Source of the DNA: Siphonodentalium dalli
Taxonomy: Eukaryota > Mollusca > Scaphopoda > Gadilida > Siphonodentaliidae
DNA: 64,000 nucleotides
Direction: 5' to 3'
NCBI GenBank assembly: GCA_032622095.1
Contig: CP136065.1
Span: 64,843,031 to 64,907,030, forward strand
Shown here: positions 22,450 through 34,218 of the stretch, piece after piece
How positions within the stretch are numbered: the stretch's first letter is position 1
How the letters are laid out: every line of letters begins with the position of its first letter
Made by a program: the position numbers and the translations under genes
The notes under the pieces: model-generated
What the model saw: only the letters and a program-made list of their open reading frames with translations
Database searches by the model: none
What the model was told of the DNA's origin: nothing

Positions 22450-23140
22450 ATATAAGGAGACTTGAGTACCGCCATTGATATATAAGGCGACGTGAGTACC
22501 ACCATTGATATATAAGGCTACTTGAGTACCACCATTGGTATATAAGGCTACTTGAGTATCAACATTGCTATATAATGCGACTTGAGTACCGCCATTGCTA
22601 TATAAGGCGACTTGAGTATCAGCATTGCTATATAAGGCGACTTGAGTACCGCCATTGCTATATAATGCGACTGGAGTACCACCATTGATATATAAGGCGA
22701 CTTGAGTATCAACATTGCTATATAAGGCGACTTGAGTACCACCATTGCTATATAAGGAGACTTGAGTACCGCCATTGCTATATAAGGCGACTGGAGTACC
22801 ACCATTGCTATATAAGGCGACTGGAGTACCACCATTGATATATAAGGCGACTTGAGTATCAACATTGCTATATAAGGAGACTTGAGTACCGCCATTGCCA
22901 TATAAGGCGACTGGAGTACCACCATTGCTATATAAGGCGACTGGAGTACCAGCATTGATATATAAGGCGACTTGGGTACCGCCATTGCTATATAAGGAGA
23001 CTTGAGTACCGCCATTGCTATATAAAGCGACTTGAGTACCGCCATTGCTATATAAGGAGACTTGAGTACCACCATTGCTGTAATGTGACATGAGTACCAC
23101 TATTGCTGTAAGGTGACTTGATTAACACCATTGCTGTTGA
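22450..23140 (+). repeat. 30-bp minisatellite, about 21 units plus 2 decayed
   Basis: The unit contains 'tatataaggcgacttgagta' followed by a variable 'cc(a/g)ccattg' part. Spacing is exactly 30 bp with no indel from 22450 to about 23080. Because 30 is a multiple of 3, two minus frames stay open (repeating YSNGGTQVAL and MVVLKSPYIA), giving long frames that are unlikely to be genes. Variants 'atcaacattg' recur about every five units late in the array (22860 and 22710), a weak higher-order pattern. Confidence 0.95.
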
Positions 23141-23209
23141 AATAATTTAATAAGGAAATATGCTACACACCGCATCATATCATAGTCAGCGTTTAGGGCC
23201 CTGCGAACC

Positions 23210-23366
23210 TGGCATTTTCATTTCGAATCAAATCTCAAGTTTATTACACCGGACAAGATGAAAATGCAATGTCTTGGAGCTTCCCCTTTCAAATGGTATA
23301 TAATATGGCATATATTTTATATAATGTGATCTGGGGGCTCGAAAATTAAGTGGGCCTTTGATATGA
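23210..23366. repeat. Half-copy of the 43508-43972 MITE
   Basis: 'cttggagcttcccctttcaa', 'atggtatataatatggc', 'gtgatctgg' and 'aattaagtgggcctttgat' match the right half of the element at 43845-43972. The left half is absent. Confidence 0.6.
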
Positions 23367-23930
23367 ATAGTACAGGGGCAGGACAAAAATCCAGGATACA
23401 AGGTCGGGTGGGTGGTAGTGTCTGAGCGCCAATAGAACATTTTTCCAATGCCATGTAACTTTTTTCCAAATCATGTTTAAAGACAAATTGTCACTACTAA
23501 ACTGATTTTTAATGTACAGGATTATAAACTGGACCAAACATAGAGCATTAATCAAGAGAAGGGTCCTGATTTCAATAATAAACAATAATTGTTCTTTTAT
23601 AACACGATATCATGGGGTGGGTCTCGCTTCTTGTGAGAAAAAAATATGAACTGAAAAAAAAAATTCCCTCAGTTCTCAATGTTTTTTTTTTTTTACATTC
23701 AATCATAGCTGCGAATGGTGCTTTAAATGGTATGCATATTGAAAGATAAACAAATTTCCTGTATTATATATCTTTAATTCCTCCATAAATGAAGATATGG
23801 AAACAAGTACTTTGATGTGATAATTTTTATATCGGGATTACTGTTTCTGCAATATGGGCTTGTAATTCGCTCCGCGCCCACCCCTCCAAATCCGCACTGA
23901 CCTAATACTCCGGCCCTATATATCTGTCTC
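23367..23930. other. No gene seen
   Basis: AT-rich, with A and T homopolymers near 23655 and 23685. Confidence 0.35.
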
Positions 23931-23939
23931 ATGTATACT

Positions 23940-24265
23940 ACAATGACATAAAGCAGGAACCCCGTGGGGGCCCGGGGTAGAATATGCCCACCGCCCCACT
24001 GCGATGGGTAAGAATCCCCTAATATGACACCCTGTTTGCCGTGGGGTGCACCCCATAGGGTGTGGTGTATGAGTCCTGCAGGTACTAGGGCGTCGTATCA
24101 CGTGAGTCATCGACCTGCGGGAACGGCTTAGCTCGTGGCCCTCTTTGGTGCTACGCCTGTTCAAGACGGGTGGTTAAGTTGACCCGGCTCAATTAATCGG
24201 CTAGTCACACCTCTCCACAAAGTGTTTCAGATTACATTTCTGCCATCTGTTGTATTTAGTTTTTG
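23940..24265 (+). mobile_element. 5' region of a non-LTR retrotransposon
   Basis: GC-rich block containing 'gggggcccggggtagaata' and 'ccccactgcgatgggtaag', directly upstream of a CCHC ORF1 remnant. An inverted, shorter copy of the same block is at 46905-47030 ('ccggggtagaattatgcc', 'ccccactgcgagggc'). 'cccggggtagaata' blocks are familiar in LINE leaders of invertebrates (recalled, not searched). Confidence 0.6.
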
Positions 24266-24690
24266 ATGTCTAGTTGTGTGTTCTGTTTCTCATATATGTT
24301 GTGCCTTTCATGCCATGTCTGTTTGCATTTCGTCTTCATGACTGTTAAATGTTTAAACTGTGTGCTGTTCACAAACCCATTGCAATGTTTTAAATGTCAG
24401 GGGTATGGCAATGGCCAGGAAATTTGTAAAAGAAAAGCAACCATATGTACACGATGTTCCATTTCTGCTCACGATTTAAGATTGCACGAATATTAAGAAA
24501 TGTCAAGGTTCGCATGCTGCAATGGATCGTTTGTGTCCCATTTGGGACAATGAGTTCAATATTCAACGATGTAAAGCTGAGAAGCATCTATCATATATAT
24601 ATGTTAAGACAATAGTTGGTTCTCGGCCATCCATTCCACAGGTTACATACTCAACAATTATGTCTTCAAAAGTGTTTTGATGCCAGCACT
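24263..24690 (+). pseudogene. Decayed LINE ORF1 with CCHC zinc knuckles
   Basis: One frame reads 'PLQCFKCQGYGNGQEICK', a C-x2-C-x4-(G)-x4-C style knuckle in which the usual His is replaced (GYGNGQ rather than GYGHGQ). It is followed by 'TICTRCSISAHD', the start of a second knuckle. After a frame change the downstream sequence gives 'CQGSHAAMDRLCP' and 'KAEKHLSYI', typical of the third Cys-His box and following helix in ORF1 of Jockey/I/CR1-type elements. Stops and frameshifts break it. ORF1 proteins of this kind bind element RNA and act as chaperones. This copy cannot make one. Confidence 0.7.
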
Positions 24691-25330
24691 GAAACACAGA
24701 GATATACTAAACTCGTCAGTATGTCACAAGTGGAGGAGACTGATATTATACCTATTCCAGAACATGTAGCGTAGGTAATGGATACAGTCCCCTATGTTGA
24801 GACAGATCATCCGAAAAAAGCTATGCAAGTTGATCCTATTTTTCCAAAACAAAAATCTCTAAAAAAATCTGTCAAATCTTTTGACTCTCGGAAACAGAGG
24901 TTAATATTTGAGTTTTCAAACTTTGATACTATGCTTCGAGAGAAAATGTTAACTTGTAGGAAGGGGACACCATGGATGTTGTGTGGAGGGAGGCTGACTG
25001 TTTGGCGAGGGATCAACCACCCGATTGTCGACTTGCTAAATTGATTAAAATTCAGACAAATTCTACAGATATTATAAATATCTTATCAATCATTCAGGAG
25101 GTTGTTTGCCGGCTACTTCAAATATTATGAAATGCCGGAGCCTTGTTAAATTAAATTATTTATATTTGCTGATTAACTTTATGCAGGTTTTATATCTTGG
25201 CTGTTTTCAAAGCAGTATTGCTGTCTGTTTTGGTATCTTAATGGTTCTGACACCAATCGAACACTCTCGCTCTGATTTGGGTGTTTTTATTTGTATATAG
25301 TTTGTTTCATTTTAGTCTAATTCATGGTTA
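24691..25330 (+). pseudogene. Continuation of the LINE remnant, ORF1 C-terminal part and decayed sequence
   Basis: An 88-codon open stretch (24778-25044) with acidic and Lys-rich segments such as 'PKQKSLKKSVKSFDSRKQR' fits the linker or C-terminal part of an ORF1. No endonuclease or reverse transcriptase motif is seen before similarity fades at about 25330, so ORF2 is lost. Confidence 0.4.
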
Positions 25331-26190
25331 CGTCAAAACACAGTTGCTTCGCGTAATTCTGATTCAGTTTCTCTCTGTCGTGATGTGGCCTAACGGCTAA
25401 AATGACGTAACACCCAAACTAAACAATACAAAACAAAACGTAAAGCAGGAACATATATATACTAGTATATACGGTTCATAAGGTCTGCGCTGGGCAGCAC
25501 TGTGGGATAAATACGCCGCGTAGATACGGCGTTTAGTGCGGTCGGGACAGCAAGTGTGTTACAAGCCCTTGTGTCTGCCATTTGCTAAGAATACAGTATT
25601 AGTTTGTTCTTCAATTACTTATTGCTTAATGGAACAGACTGAAGATGGAATATTATATGATTAGTACATATATTGGGCGACCATTAAGTCATCTAGCCTG
25701 GACTAGTCACCGCGTGAGAAAATATGCTGTTGTACATACATATCTTTGTCGCATAGGTGCTGTGGATAATCTGGGTATGGATGCTGAACCTTATTTGACA
25801 ATTTTAGTTAGTGAGTATTTGTTGCTTTATGAGATTTCTGGTGCTTCCCATTAAGCTTTCCTGATTGGAATTTCATCCGGATCGTTATTTAAAACATTTC
25901 ACACCCTTTGTCTGCAAATGCTATTTTCACCGTTGTTCATCATACTTTGGGGGTGAGTGCCCAATTGACTTAGGAAATACACTTGTGTTGGATGGGTGTG
26001 TGTCCGAGGTCTGAATGGAAAAACTTGCGTTCCCGGGGTGGTGGGTCCCAGAAATAAAAAAACTAGAAATTTCAACCCTGTATCCTGAAGTTTTCAGGTA
26101 GTATAGTTTTTTTTCTTCAAAATAATGTAGAATGAAGTGTAACCGACAAAAGTATTTTATGAAACCTGAACGTAAGACAAACTGAGATTC
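25331..26190. other. No gene seen
   Basis: Unassigned. 25490-25560 is GC-richer ('gcggtcgggacagcaag') but carries no convincing exon. Confidence 0.35.
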
Positions 26191-26194
26191 GGCA

Positions 26195-27715
26195 TGTTGT
26201 GGCAGTGGCCTGACCAGCATAGCGAGGGGGCATAATTCTACATTCTGTATATGACGGCAGTGGCCTGACCAGTACAGCGAGGGGACATAACTACATTCTG
26301 TATATGACGGTAGTGGTAACACTCAACAGTTCCGAATGATCAGTAGGGGTGATTTTATAGATATAAAGTGCTAGTGGTTTCTGGCACCATTCATGTGGTA
26401 TGTATATTGAGACAAGGTGGGATATGAATTTGTGTAATTTTAGAAGGTGTTCTCGACTGATGAAAAAATTAAGTGCAAGTGACCTTGACCCCACCCATAG
26501 ACAGCAGTAGCGTTTTCTGCCTCTAGATACTGGGTCAATTTGTTTAGCACCCAAAAATTGATTTTCTGGAATTGTAAACGGCGAAAGTTTGAAATTTGTT
26601 CATGTTGATGTTGGAAGCCAGATGCCTTTGAAACAACATAGGTGACCATGCTCGAAATTCTGGTATTCGTGCCCCTTGGGTATGAACATGCAATATTTTG
26701 GTCATTTTTTGAATAAAAATCACATTTTCGATGAAAAGATCAAGGGCCATAACTCTTGATAGCCCATATATTATGGGCATTATTTATCAAATTCTGAATG
26801 CCTATTCTGTACTAATTTCAGGCATATATATTGTCTATATGGTTTGGGATCATAATCCATATATATTTCAATGAATCTATTGCTGGTCCCTGCCTGTTGA
26901 AACTGTGGAGTGTCCCCAGTGGCCTGACAAGTATACCTAGGGGACATAACTCTACATTCTGTATATGACGGCAGTGGCATGACGAGTGTAGCGAGGGGAC
27001 ATAACTCTACATTATATAGGAATCACTGAACTAAATGGTTTCCCATAGGCAACAGTGTTAACGTTTCGGCCAAATTCACTGAATTGAAGCATGCAGGCCA
27101 TACCAGTGATGTTTACCCAGCTAGATTGACACCAGTTGATCACGAAAATGCAAGAAAAATCATAGGTCATGTGTTTACTTTTTAAAATAAATCCCCAAGT
27201 CTACGACAGGGCTATCTCACAGCCAAATTTGATCTGGAAAAACCCAGGACTACAGCAGCTAGTTAAATAAATTTCCCGCTCACAAAAATCCATTCCCCCA
27301 TTCATTCACCAGTTTAAATTATTTAGATATTATGTACAAATCAAATAAACGCGATGTCATCCTTTAATAACGTGTCGCATGTATCAGGTGAAGGTCATTC
27401 TTCAGTTACCTTCACCTTCACAATCTGTATATGACGACAGTACATGGCCTGACCAGTATAGCGAGGGTGAATGACTCTACATTATGTATGTGACGTAGTT
27501 GTCTGACCAATATAGCGAGGGGAACATAACTATACATTCTGTATGTGATGGAAGTGGTCTGACAAGCATAGGAGGGGAAATAACTCTACATTATGTATGT
27601 TATGGCAGTGGCCTGACCAGCGTAGCGAGGGGAAATAACTCTACATATTATGCATGTGATGGCAGTGGCCTAATCAGCGTATCGAGCGGACAGAACTCTG
27701 TTTTCCAGTTTGATT
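26195..27715 (+). repeat. Dispersed 55-bp repeat in three clusters
   Basis: Units contain 'gtggcctgaccagtatagcg', 'aggggacataactctacatt' and 'ctgtatatgacggca'. Clusters lie at 26203-26310 (two units and a partial), 26910-27015 (two) and 27425-27712 (five). The sequence between clusters is unrelated, so an original array was broken up, or units spread locally. Confidence 0.8.
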
Positions 27716-28253
27716 TGGGATCTGTATCTAAATATATATATATTTATATTTACCGGCGTTATGTTGATAAAGAAGATAAATCTCACTTCATAGCAAATTG
27801 TGTGAAAACCAAAAGTAAAAGATATACCGATATACAAAAGCTAGAGGAAATACTATTATACCAGCATCTATTATTGAAACCGATGATATTACACACAAGC
27901 ATACTGTCGCTATATAGACTGTACCAAACTGGAACACATTAGTCTCACTAGTACAGTAAAATGTCAAATAGATTGTGTAGCGAGAAATTACTGGCACGAT
28001 AAACAATAAGACCTATAATATAGAATTATATATCACGTTTTTAGCAACATACAGAGCTTTAAAAAGGATATTGCAAATAGATGAAACACCCTCATATACT
28101 CGAATTCTTATCTTATCCCGTTTGATCAAATATCTTATATTTTTGAATTTTAAACGTTAGTCATGTTAGGCATCTACTTAGTTGTTTAATGAAACCCAAC
28201 GTGTTGGGGTGCTGCTCATTGGCGGGGGGAAACTTCCACACAAACTGAACTAT
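27716..28253. other. No gene seen
   Basis: A 60-codon open stretch at 27750-27940 (Lys-rich, no motif, no clear splice sites) is not called as a gene. Confidence 0.35.
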
Positions 28254-28755
28254 GTAACATTGCAGGCTAACGCCCAGAGAGATCATATTCCACCAGTACA
28301 AAACATGGGAACTTTTTGAAGTTGTGAAAGGGAACCTCATAAAGTCGGAAAATTCCGCGGGGAATACATTTCTTAGTTATTGCCTGTTCCTGTATAATGT
28401 ATACTTCACTGTAGGTGAAGGTCCCAACTTGAAATTGCACGATTTAAGTGACTTTGTAAGCGAATTTGCTTTGCGACGCTTACAATTATGTAATTTATCC
28501 TGGATATTTAATTCAAATATTTATTGCGATATAGGCTCACGAAAATCACAGAAAAAACATGCTGTCTCGAGCTAGACAACCCCTTATAATGTGAAGTAGA
28601 GCATTTGGGAACAAGTATATGAACGAACATGCAGATATATTCCAGGCCGTGTGTATTAACTGTTATAAATTTTCCTTTCTGAACGGATCAGAACATCCCA
28701 GGCTTTGAACTGGTGGAATATGACATCTAACTAGAGTATAGATTCATGGCATGAT
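28254..28755. mobile_element. Copy 3 of the 4522-5041 palindromic family
   Basis: 'gatcatattccaccagtaca', 'cctcataaagtcgg', 'ttcactgtaggtgaagg' on the left and 'actggtggaatatgac' plus 'gattcatggcatgatatt' on the right follow the order of the first copy. The middle has diverged. Confidence 0.65.
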
Positions 28756-29366
28756 ATTGTGTCATTGTAGCTATAGAGACGTACACCAGCTCTAGGTATC
28801 TAATCCGTAACGTGGATACGTCGTAAGCGTGACGTCATGGATATGAGCGGAACAGTGGGTGGTGCTGAGTGGGCCGGGACAAGAATACACTGAAACTGGC
28901 TGAAAACTGCGTAGAGGTAGTGAGTAGTGACTGCGCATGTGCAGCATACAGTTATGTCATGATCGCACGCCAGTCCATTCGGTGACCTTTTATAACGCAA
29001 ACAGTAATGGGCACCAGATCATTACTTCTAGCAAAATGACTCATCATAATTGTCGGATCGGAAATGAAGATATTACAGGCATCTTCAGCGATCAGACGAT
29101 ATAATCTCTTCATCACGCGATACCCACGTTGTATTCTAGAAATCAACTGTCGTCTGCGATGAATGTCAGTCATTGACTAAATGTCATCACCATTACTCCT
29201 TGTCTGATTAAGTTCGACGGAGGCTATCATTTCCCAACGCCTTTAAACCTCTGCAGAAGATATGTATCATTTTATCATAGCAATCGCTTTGAGCTTTGGT
29301 GCAAGAAATCATTACCTTAATCTTTGATAAGCTAAAGCCGACTGTATTATTATAATATAATAACTA
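28756..29366. other. CpG-enriched patch with TATA and CRE motifs
   Basis: A minus-strand TATAAAAGG lies at 28985-28993 and a palindromic TGACGTCA at 28830-28837. The 74-codon minus open frame at 28952-29173 lies upstream of that TATA, so the two do not fit one simple gene. Motifs of this length occur by chance. I list them only as visible. Confidence 0.25.
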
Positions 29367-29596
29367 TTAAGCCTTCCATGACTTGAGCTTCCTGATGTTT
29401 TTTTACGAAAACCCTGTGCTAATGCATTCTCTTATATATGCAATTCTCCCTATTGCCTAACAATATTTACCTTGTAAGCCAATGCATTTTCTTATACATG
29501 TGAGGCTCCCTATGGGAGACTCGTATATATAAGAGAATGCACTGGCATATTATATTTAATGCTGCAACAGCGCAGCTCCCGCCATGAGAGGGTTAA
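29367..29596. mobile_element. Double-hairpin element 8, TTAA on both sides
   Basis: TTAA at 29367-29370 and 29593-29596 bound it. The left shoulder 'gagcttcctgatgttttttt' and the right side 'catgagaggg' match the other shoulder-type copies. The first hairpin is truncated and the second (about 29480-29547) is complete. Confidence 0.65.
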
Positions 29597-29884
29597 CTAT
29601 TCACAATTATAGTCTGGGGTTTTGACATCATCACAATTAACCTTTTCTTTACAAAATACTCTTTTCGTCGTTTTGTTGAACTTATTATCTGAACATTTCC
29701 CACAAATAATATGAATCCTTCTGTACTTGTATTAGCTTTTAGTCTGCCTGTCGTCTGACCAAATTATCCGGAGATCATTCCAAATGAATAATATACCATT
29801 CCAATGTACACATTTATAATTGATTGGGAACCTATATTTGTGCAGAGACTTCAGACAAGATGGCGTTCACCATATATGTGTAGG
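29597..29884. repeat. Fragment sharing the TGAACTTATTATCTGAACA motif
   Basis: 'gttgaacttattatctgaac' at about 29676 is the arm seen at 45800 and 57167. The rest is unassigned. Confidence 0.45.
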
Positions 29885-30290
29885 AAATAAACCCGGCTAG
29901 GATTCCTCTTATAATTGAATTGAGGAAAATTCATCCAAATTCAAGATGGCGGTCAAAATGGCGAACAGAAACTGAAAAATTAACGACAATCACTGACAAT
30001 CCGTGAGCGTTATTATCACGACAACTCCATCCAGGCTTACTGAACTGAAGTATTTTCCTTATATTTCATCCAACAATCATAATACGACTATTGTGTACAC
30101 CTACGGTTACGGACTTTACCCTGGATGGAGTTGTCGTGGTGATAATAACGCTCACTGATGTGAAAATCAGCTATTTTCGGTAATTTTCCATTTTCTGGTT
30201 GCCATTTTGGCCTCCATCTTGGATTTGGGTGAATTTTCCTCAACTCAAGTATGAGAGGGATCATATCCTGGGTATTTTCTACATATATAT
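29885..30290. mobile_element. Imperfect palindromic element ('aagatggcgg' type)
   Basis: 'aattgaggaaaattcatcca' and 'gagcgttattatcacgacaa' on the left are mirrored by 'ttgtcgtggtgataataacg' and 'ggtgaattttcctcaactca' on the right. Loop of about 90 bp. It shares the 'aagatggcg' word with the 34-39 kb foldback element. Confidence 0.7.
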
Positions 30291-31754
30291 ACGCATGGGT
30301 GGAGTAATAATAGCAATACCACCCATTGACCTCAAGCAGACATTACGTTATTTGCGTCAATTCGGCGTTGACCCGATTATACCGGCATTTGGAAAAACGT
30401 GATATCGGGCAAAACTGTCAGGCCAGGAATTAATATTACGGTCTCGTTGTGTACGTAAATGAATATTATATAAGATAAATACATAAACTCACATCAATTG
30501 TCCATGTTTTTTCCACAGAGACAAGCGATAGGTGGTGAAATGTCGAACATTTAGCCGCCAAATTTGATTTTGGTGTAAGGTTTTTGACTAATTTGTAAGC
30601 GTGGTATATTAGCATAACGAATCGAGTTGAATATAAAACCGCATGTGATATTGAATTTACTACAAGGGCGATAACAGTAACGTGGTGCATATCAAGCAAA
30701 ATAGCCGCCATGATCGACGCCATCTTGTTTGGAGTCTCTGCGGCCATTTTTTCTTCTTAACAACAATTTATTTTTATACACTTTGAGACGTTGAAAATAT
30801 CATTTTATTTTATGTCCTATTAGGTACCAATAATTGCTAGAATAATTAATGATTTCACACAACAATCCAATCACAGAATAGCTTATGTCCTTGGTTGTAT
30901 AAGAGGAGGCTTCATCTGTGTCATAATGTTTCTAATAATTTAATACCCTTTAATTGCATTATATTGCATCATGTTCCCATATACAACAATGAAATAATTT
31001 GGAGAAACATTCAGAGATTCAGAAAATATAAGATTTAGTTAAAATATTAGATTAGGAAGGTATAAAATACAAGATGGCGTCCAATATGGCCGCCTATTTT
31101 GATAATGACACTATGCGCGTGCACAACAGGTAAGCAAACTGGACCAATGCATCGCCAATGTTTATATGTTACGGCATTTTGCCTAGAGCCTGTGTCATGA
31201 TCTAGAACTCATATCAGCCCAATTTTATAGATCAATATGCATGAAATGATATTTTTTCAAATATAGAACATTATCTATGGGAAGTTGCCTTTAGCAACAT
31301 GTCCGCCTGGCCCTTAACACTCTGGCTAGTAGCTCCGCTAGGTTACTTATATAAAGTTACGCTTCTTGAAGTTATTGTGTAGGGAATCTCGAGTCAGCAT
31401 ACAGATAAATTGGGCTGCTGATTGGTTGATTATCTTCCTGGGAACAATTCCCTGAGTGGAACATAAAATGGGTTTATATTCAGGATATCATGAAGTTATA
31501 TATTTTTACCAAATAAAATCAGTGCTGTTTCTGTTTCTGTGATGGTACACACGCGATGACTAAATGGTGCACAAAATGCATTTGAACGAAAAATATTCGA
31601 CAAAAAGTTAACCCTCGTTGTTAATGGAATCCATCTCACTCAGCGACTGGCGACTTTAAAAAAAATCATAAATACATTTTGTCAAGCAATATTTCATGTA
31701 TTAAGAGGGATCTTTTCTCTTTATAATTGAACGCAACAGACGTTGAGAGTTTTT
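30291..31754. other. No gene seen
   Basis: AT-rich, with scattered 'aagatggcg' words (30700, 31072) that may be fragments of the foldback family. The 93-codon minus frame at 30466-30747 starts in such a word and has no splice context, so it is not called. Confidence 0.35.
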
Positions 31755-32594
31755 ATGTATATGAAACTCATATCCATGTAACTCGTCTGCGCGATCGCCA
31801 TGTTCTGCCGATAGGTACGTAATTGTTGGTCGATGTTATTCTATCTTAGCTATAAATTGTATACTTGACAGCATATTTGAAGTGAAATATTCTACCGAGT
31901 TAATAACTGATAAATCGAGCGCAGAGTTTGACCTTCGGTTCAGATTAAGGTGCTGTCGCTCTCATCCAACTAAACGAGTCACATTGCCAGCATATTAATT
32001 TTACCACAACTTCATCGAGTCATTTAATTTCTCAAAACATCACTCATCGAAGACAGAGGGATATTGACCCACGACTCTGATTACGGCCCTGTACGCCGTC
32101 TCTATCAGAGTAAACGAGTGCCACTGTCAGCGTGATCAGTGTTTCAACATCACAGAGTCATTAGCCACTCAAAACATCCAGCGGCGATCCATGTGATTCC
32201 GTCAGGCGTTTGAAGATGTTGTTAGAGGATGAAAATTTCCTATGGGATAACTACTCATCAATGATGCTTTAGTATAGAAAGGATTAATGTGAATTCTAAA
32301 TTAGATCAAGCAATGCTGTCCCATCATTGTATTGCCATTGTGCAACTTATGTATTTTTTAACCAGGGATGTGGTAATTGTAATGTGCAATTGTAATTGAC
32401 TGTATTAATTACTTTTTCTCAAGTAATTGAGAGTAATTTGTAATTGGGACATATCTCAATTACAAGTAATTGAAAGTAATTCATTACTTTGATAAATGGA
32501 ATGTAATTCAATTTCTTTTTCAATTACATTCAATTACATTTCCAAAATGATTATCATTTAAAGGGGACATAATACGCTTTTTTTTACATTTATA

Positions 32595-32631
<37 letters not shown>

Positions 32632-34200
32632 CTATATATATATATATATATATTATATGTATTTGTATTTGAGCTTTTTGAAAGTAATTGTAATTAATTA
32701 CTTTGGGTAAGTCATTAACCCATCCCTGTTTTAACTATGTGATGAGCGGGACATAATCTATGAAATTGAACGCCACATCGCTCAAGGTACCGGGACACTT
32801 TGCGTTATTTGGCAGTCATATACAGTTGATGATACCTGAATTTTGGATATAATGTACTAGTATATAAGTAGTCACTAGTGTTTGATAGTATCTTAGCTAA
32901 CTACTGGGCGACTTGGCAGCAATATTTGAACTAGAATATTCTACAGAGTTAATAAGCTGTAAAACGAACTCATAGTTTGCACAGAGAGATGGGGTTTTGT
33001 CCCGATTGCAGGACTGACGTTCTTATGCCATCATAAGCAGTATTACCACAACTTCATCGAGTCATTTAGCATCTCAAAACGTCGTTTAGCGCAGACGTTA
33101 AAACGAGCGCAGAGTTTGACCTTCGATTCCTATTACGGCACTGTCGTTGCTATCCAAATTAACGAGTGACATTGACAACATAACCAGTTTTCCATAATAT
33201 CACCGAAAGTCATTTAACTTCTCAAAGCATCGCTCTGGTGGCGATTCATTTGAACTCGGCAGGTGATTGATGATGGTGTTGGAGGATGTAATTTCGGGCC
33301 CGCCATTTTAAGGTGAATACTAAATTATGTGTTGAGCGGGATATTCTTTTTGAAATTTAGCACCACATCGCTCGAACGTTTAGCGCCACTATTCGTTATA
33401 CGACAGCCATATATATACATATAACTTGTCTATGCGACCCTATTTTAGTCGACGTGTATATAATTGATTTTCCATGGAGTGTTTGATAACATCTTAGCTA
33501 ACAAAGGCGTCTTGACAAAATTTCGTCGTCCAACTAGCGGGGTAAAATTGGCAGATTAATGGGTTTTACCACATCAGCAACGCATGTCATTAAATTTTAG
33601 CTTCTGAAAAACATTGTTCTATCGATGGTGGACTCAGCAGAGTTTGGCACTGTCGTCCTTATCAGAGTAAACGAGTGACATTTCCGGCATAATCAGTTCT
33701 CCATAACATCACCATCAGCAATTTAGACTCTCAAAACAACGGTCTGGCAACGGTCCATTTGAACTCGGTGGGTGATGGAAGATGGCGTTAGTGCTTGTCG
33801 GAAAGTATCGGCCATTGCTGACTGATCTTTATAAAAGCAATTCTGAGCGAGTGGGTGCATGCGTATTTTATTGAGGGATACGGTGCTGTTGTCGTTTAGT
33901 GCATGTGAACAGCTTCTGTGCACCAGCGATCACAGCAACATAATTATCCTTCAATAAAACACACGCTCACTACAATAATTTGTAATATTTAAATAGCTGT
34001 TTGATGATTTATTTCCCGAAAAAAATCTTAAGTATTCTTATTTATTTTCACACAATCTGCCAAGAAATTGAGACTAGCACACGCAGCACTGTAAGTCAGC
34101 CAAATATAAGATTTCCAAGCACTGAGCAACGATTAAGGGAGCAATTTAAATAACTGGCTTCCGATGCAATTCAACTGAACTTTTAGAAGCACGCCCAACT
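31755..34200 (+). repeat. Long-range degenerate repeat array, left part
   Basis: The module 'aacgagtgacattgacagca' + 'taatcagttttaccacaac' + 'ttcatcgagtcatttag' + 'ttctcaaaacatcg' recurs at about 31973, 32110, 33035, 33163 and 33669. The accompanying 'gcgcagagtttgacctt' word also recurs. The array resumes after 38.88 kb. The order of sub-blocks is kept, so this is one old tandem family, not separate insertions. Confidence 0.7.
32363..32728. mobile_element. hAT-like MITE with (TA)n
   Basis: The ends are CAGGGATG and CATCCCTG. Flanks are 'tttttaac' (32355-32362) and 'ttttaact' (32729-32736), an 8-bp duplication offset by one base. 'aattgtaattg' words repeat near both ends. It carries (TA)n at about 32598-32652. 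Removing it restores a sequence parallel to 33300-33345. CAGGG ends with 8-bp duplications are typical of hAT elements. Confidence 0.7.
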
Positions 34201-34218
34201 ATTCTGCCGACCGCATTT

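Noticed and set aside
22339-23100. 253-codon minus open frame with 10-residue repeats
   Set aside because: It follows from a 30-bp minisatellite unit without stops. A second minus frame is open over the same stretch, and no splice or start context was found.
22450-23140. CRISPR-like regular repeat
   Set aside because: Units are contiguous 30-bp repeats with no unique spacers, in a eukaryotic setting.
28830-28993. CRE and TATA motifs as a functional promoter
   Set aside because: The nearby open frame lies on the wrong side of the TATA box, and short motifs are expected by chance. Kept only as a note in the annotation.
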